Assembly: GCA_947372235.1 (NCBI GenBank)
Contig: CANBSW010000025.1
Location: 1-37,679, forward strand
Length of the DNA: 37,679 nucleotides
Direction: 5' to 3'
Source of the DNA: Chitinophagaceae bacterium
GTDB taxonomy: Bacteria > Bacteroidota > Bacteroidia > Chitinophagales > Chitinophagaceae
The notes under the pieces are model-generated. The model saw only the letters and a list, made by a program, of their open reading frames with translations. It ran no database searches and was not told where the DNA came from. Below are positions 34,383 to 37,679 of the stretch, piece by piece (position 1 is the first letter of the stretch; each line of letters starts with the position of its first letter). Position numbers and translations under genes: made by a program.

Positions 34383-36320
34383 ATGAAAAAACAGATTCGC
34401 TTATTGATGGTTTTATTGGCTGTGGCAGGTTTCTCTGTAAAGAGTTTGCAGGCTCAGTCGTACGCAGAAAAAATGGCTGCAACTGTAATGACTGTTTGGA
34501 AAGATTCTTTGTTTATGGATCCGGGAAGGCCCGCACGTTGGACGTACGACCAGGGTGTGATCTTAAAAGGAATTGAAGGTCTCTGGTTAAGAACCGGCGA
34601 CCCTAAGTATTTTAATTACATGCAGAAATGCATGGACTTTTTTGTGAATGAAAAAGGAGAGATCAGAACCTACAAGCAAGCTGATTATAACCTAGATAAT
34701 ATTTTATGCGGAAGAATTTTGATCACATTGTTTAATGTTACTTCAAAAGAAAAATATTACAAAGCAGCTACTACATTACGTGAGCAGTTAAAAACACAAC
34801 CACGTACCAATGCAGGTGGTTTTTGGCATAAGAAGATCTATCCTTACCAGATGTGGCTGGATGGCTTATATATGGCCAGTCCTTTTTATACTGAGTATGC
34901 CGCCACATTTAACGAACCAACTGCATTTGATGATGTTGCCCACCAGTTTATAGAAATGGAGAAACATGCCCGTGATGAAAAGACCGGTTTGTTATACCAT
35001 GGATGGGATGAAAGCAAGCAACAGAAATGGGCAAATCCGCAAACAGGATTATCACCGCATTTCTGGGCAAGGGCCATGGCATGGTATGGAATGGCAATGG
35101 TAGATGCATTGGAGAATTTTCCATCCGAAAATAAAAAGAAAGATTCTGTACTGGCCATTTTAAAACGTTTTGCTGATGCGGTAAAAAAAGTACAGGATCC
35201 TGCAACCGGGTTATGGTATGATATTATCAATATGCCAACTGCCAAAGGCAACTATGTAGAAGCATCAGCAAGTTCTATGTTTGTTTGCGCTATTGCAAAA
35301 GCGGTAAGACTTGGATTTTTGCCCGCCTCTTATATTGAGATTTCTAAAAAAGGATATGCGGGTATTCTGAAGCAGTTTATTGAATCGGATGCCAACGGAC
35401 AAACCAATTTAAAAGGAACCGTTACGGTTAGTGGTCTTGGTGGAAATCCTTACCGCGATGGCAGCTATGAATATTACATGAGCGAAAAAGTAATTGTGAA
35501 CGATCCTAAAGGAGTGGGTGCTTTTTTACAGGCCGCTAATGAAATGGAATTGGTACCAACACTGAATACCGCAAAAGACAAAACTGTTTTGCTGGATGAT
35601 TATTTCAATTCAGAAAAGAAAAAAGATATCATGGGTATCAACAGATCATATCATTACAAATGGTATGAGATGTATAACAATGGTTTTTCTTTTTTAGGCA
35701 ATGTATTCAAAAGCTATGGTGTACAAACCCAAACACTGAGTGATGCTCCTACTGCCAAAAATCTGAAAAACGCTGATATATACCTGATTGTTGACGCCGA
35801 TAATACAGCTGATAATCCAACCCCTAATTATGTAACTGCCAAAGATGCGGATGAAGTTTACAACTGGGTAAAAGCCGGCGGTGTACTGGTTTTATTGCAC
35901 AACGATAAAGGCAATGCAGAATTTGAACACTTTAATTTACTGGGCGATAAATTTGGAATTCATTTTAATGAAGACAGTTATAACAAAGTGATCAATAACG
36001 ATTACACAGGAGGTAAAATTGAGATCACTGCAGGCAATGCCATTCTGCCAAATGAGAAAAAAATCTATGAGAAAGAGATCTGTTCAATTACTTTGAAAAG
36101 TCCTGCAACTGCAGTATTAAAGAAAGATGATCTTGTGATTTTTGCGGTTGCAAAAGTTGGTAAAGGCACTGTCTTTGCAACAGGAGATCCCTGGTTATAC
36201 AACGAATATACTGATGGAAGAAAACTTCCGCTTGAATATGAAAATGCCAAAGCAGCCAAAGATTTTGTTTCCTGGCTGATTAAACAAGTACCGGTTAAGG
36301 CCAATAATACAAAGAAGTGA
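34383..36320 (+). CDS. GH105 unsaturated rhamnogalacturonyl hydrolase with C-terminal DUF4350
   Basis: 645 residues from the ATG at 34383 (MKKQIRLLMVLLAVAGF, signal peptide ending LQAQ); the earlier ATG at 34344 overlaps the previous gene and lacks a leader. The (alpha/alpha)6 barrel carries the GH105 signature MWLDGLYMASPFYTEYA with catalytic Asp160, then LYHGWDESKQQKWANP and WARAMAWYGMA. Family knowledge: it hydrates the 4,5-unsaturated uronate left by pectate or rhamnogalacturonan lyases. From about residue 430 a DUF4350-type Rossmann-like domain follows (ADIYLIVDADNTADNP, GGVLVLLHNDKGNAEFEHF), whose role is unknown. The stop codon overlaps the GTG of the next gene, so they are translationally coupled. 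Confidence 0.92.
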   Translation: MKKQIRLLMVLLAVAGFSVKSLQAQSYAEKMAATVMTVWKDSLFMDPGRPARWTYDQGVILKGIEGLWLRTGDPKYFNYMQKCMDFFVNEKGEIRTYKQADYNLDNILCGRILITLFNVTSKEKYYKAATTLREQLKTQPRTNAGGFWHKKIYPYQMWLDGLYMASPFYTEYAATFNEPTAFDDVAHQFIEMEKHARDEKTGLLYHGWDESKQQKWANPQTGLSPHFWARAMAWYGMAMVDALENFPSENKKKDSVLAILKRFADAVKKVQDPATGLWYDIINMPTAKGNYVEASASSMFVCAIAKAVRLGFLPASYIEISKKGYAGILKQFIESDANGQTNLKGTVTVSGLGGNPYRDGSYEYYMSEKVIVNDPKGVGAFLQAANEMELVPTLNTAKDKTVLLDDYFNSEKKKDIMGINRSYHYKWYEMYNNGFSFLGNVFKSYGVQTQTLSDAPTAKNLKNADIYLIVDADNTADNPTPNYVTAKDADEVYNWVKAGGVLVLLHNDKGNAEFEHFNLLGDKFGIHFNEDSYNKVINNDYTGGKIEITAGNAILPNEKKIYEKEICSITLKSPATAVLKKDDLVIFAVAKVGKGTVFATGDPWLYNEYTDGRKLPLEYENAKAAKDFVSWLIKQVPVKANNTKK

Positions 36321-37679
36321 AGAGAGTAAGTTTGCATATCACCCGTTATACATTTTTAGCATTTACTCTTTTGGTATTTGCTTTTGCTGTTTCTGCACAA
36401 ACTGCCAATAAGCCAATCATTGTTGATGTGGGAGGCAAAGGCGATTTTAAAAGTATACAGGACGCCATCAATAGCTTACCTGATCAGGCAACAACACAAA
36501 GGATCATTTATATCCGCAGCGGTGTTTATCGTGAGAAGATCTTTATTGAAAAGAATTTTATCACATTGATAGGGGAAGATAAAAACAAAACCCAGTTAAC
36601 CATTTCACTTGCCCGCGATATCTGGCGTTGTGAGAATAAAGATGACTGGGGTGTTGCCACCATTAACCTGAAAGGCAATGACCTTGTTTTAGAAAATCTA
36701 AGCATCACCAATAGTTTTGGTTTTGACAATATCAATAATAAAGAAGGGGTTCATATTGATTGTCCTGCTGACAGTGTTACTCATTTTAAAACCGTAAAAC
36801 GTGATGGCCACCAGATGGCATTGCGTAGTTTTGGTACCACCCGCTTAATTGTTCGCAATTGTATTTTACGTGCTTTTGGAGGAGATACGGTTAGTCCGTG
36901 GAATGTAGAAGCCGGAATGTTCTATTTCAAAGATTGTTTGCTGGAAGGTGGGGTTGATTTCTATTGTCCGCGTGGCTGGGCTTACGCAGAGAATTGCGAA
37001 TTTGTAGCGCATGGAAATGTAGCAGCTATCTGGCATGATGGATCAAAGTTTAAGGATTCTAAAACGGTATTGGTTAATTGCAAATTTCGTGGTGATGATG
37101 GGTTTAAGTTGGGCAGGTATCATAAAGATGCGCAGTTCTACCTGATCAATTGTTCGTTTGCAAAGAACATGGCAGATGCGCCTATCTATCTGAATCCATC
37201 CAATCCACAGAATGTGATTCAATGGGGGCACAGGGTATATTTTTATAATTCACATAGGGATGGTGGTGATTATGTATGGCATTCCAATAATCTTGAAAAA
37301 GCGGAAGGCTCGCCAATCGCAGATAAAATCACCCCTGAATGGACATTCGCCGGAAAATGGCAGCCGACTTTATCATCAACGGTACTTGATACAAAAATAT
37401 TAGCATTACATATTGGGAATGTACAACCCACAGCAGCGATGTTGAGCGGTGGAATGATTAAATCCTCAACCGATCCGGTGGCAGAAAATATGCTTGTTTA
37501 TCAACGTGCAGTTGGTGGTTGGCCCAAAGCAGTGAATGAAATAAAAGTTGATTACAATAAAGTATTAACGGAATCGGAAAAAAGAAATATTCGCAACGAT
37601 TCCATGCATATTGATGCAACCATCGATAACAATGCCACTACGCGTGAAATTCGTTATTTGGTAAAAGCATATAAACAAA
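36317..37679 (+). CDS. CE8 pectinesterase fused to PL10 pectate lyase, 3'-truncated
   Basis: The frame starts at a GTG overlapping the GH105 stop (GTGA) and is open to the right edge, 454 codons seen. Signal peptide: YTFLAFTLLVFAFAVSAQ. The CE8 domain (about 30-330) has VDVGGKGDFKSIQDAI, HQMALRS (Gln166), GGDTVSPW (Asp190), VDFYCPRGW (Asp214) and KLGRYHKD (Arg267). The usual Q-D-T pair and the Trp of LGRPW are replaced (Gly and Tyr-His), marking a divergent CE8 clade. From about 375, DPVAENMLVYQRAVGGWPK and the final TIDNNATTREIRYLVKAY match the start of PL10 (PelA) pectate lyases. Demethylation followed by beta-elimination in one protein feeds GH105 directly upstream. Confidence 0.88.
   Translation, partial: MKRVSLHITRYTFLAFTLLVFAFAVSAQTANKPIIVDVGGKGDFKSIQDAINSLPDQATTQRIIYIRSGVYREKIFIEKNFITLIGEDKNKTQLTISLARDIWRCENKDDWGVATINLKGNDLVLENLSITNSFGFDNINNKEGVHIDCPADSVTHFKTVKRDGHQMALRSFGTTRLIVRNCILRAFGGDTVSPWNVEAGMFYFKDCLLEGGVDFYCPRGWAYAENCEFVAHGNVAAIWHDGSKFKDSKTVLVNCKFRGDDGFKLGRYHKDAQFYLINCSFAKNMADAPIYLNPSNPQNVIQWGHRVYFYNSHRDGGDYVWHSNNLEKAEGSPIADKITPEWTFAGKWQPTLSSTVLDTKILALHIGNVQPTAAMLSGGMIKSSTDPVAENMLVYQRAVGGWPKAVNEIKVDYNKVLTESEKRNIRNDSMHIDATIDNNATTREIRYLVKAYKQ

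Noticed and set aside
1..37679. Mobile elements, CRISPR, rRNA and tRNA genes
   Set aside because: No transposase, integrase, spaced repeat array or tRNA-like cloverleaf was seen on reading; the locus looks like a stable polysaccharide-utilisation region.

Overview
The window looks like the chromosome of a Bacteroidota species, most likely a Chitinophagaceae-type free-living or plant/soil-associated saprophyte. It carries two SusC/SusD pairs, many secreted enzymes with short MKK-type signal peptides or Cys lipoboxes, LacI-type rather than AraC-type control, moderately AT-rich DNA and few clear Shine-Dalgarno sequences. I saw no rRNA, tRNA, CRISPR array, integrase or transposase. The assignment to family level is inference.

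Layout. (1) 1-6870, all on +: the 3' part of a large FG-GAP/ASPIC repeat protein, a secreted GH65 alpha-glucosidase (kojibiose-hydrolase-like), a small membrane-anchored unknown, a vanadium-haloperoxidase/PAP2 lipoprotein and an outer-membrane channel-like protein, closed by a strong terminator. (2) 7024-12452: a LacI regulator facing a minus-strand sucrose block (MFS sugar importer, fructokinase, amylosucrase-family GH13). (3) 12820-24507, on +: SusC1-SusD1, then CE12 esterase, CE8 pectinesterase, an alpha/beta-hydrolase esterase, GH43, a second CE8 and an NTF2-like secreted protein. (4) 24593-25630, on -: a second LacI regulator. (5) 26321 to the right edge, on +: SusC2-SusD2, a CE12-GH28 fusion, GH105-DUF4350 and a CE8-PL10 fusion that runs off the window.

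How it works together. Regions 3 and 5 form a pectin-utilisation locus. CE8 enzymes remove methyl esters, CE12 and probably the alpha/beta-hydrolase remove acetyl esters, and PL10 and GH28 cut polygalacturonan or rhamnogalacturonan. GH105 removes the unsaturated uronate from lyase products, GH43 trims side chains, and the SusCD pairs import oligomers. The sucrose block shares an intergenic region with SusC1.

The most interesting signal is a long dyad operator-like element in that shared region (12542-12569). It recurs almost unchanged upstream of the CE12-GH28 gene (31737-31763), and half-copies lie upstream of the NTF2-like gene and of SusC2. This suggests one LacI-family regulon covering both pectin blocks and perhaps sucrose uptake. 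A second signal is an intrinsic-terminator-like hairpin just upstream of the CE12-GH28 start with no gene before it, which points to a regulated leader RNA or a small RNA.
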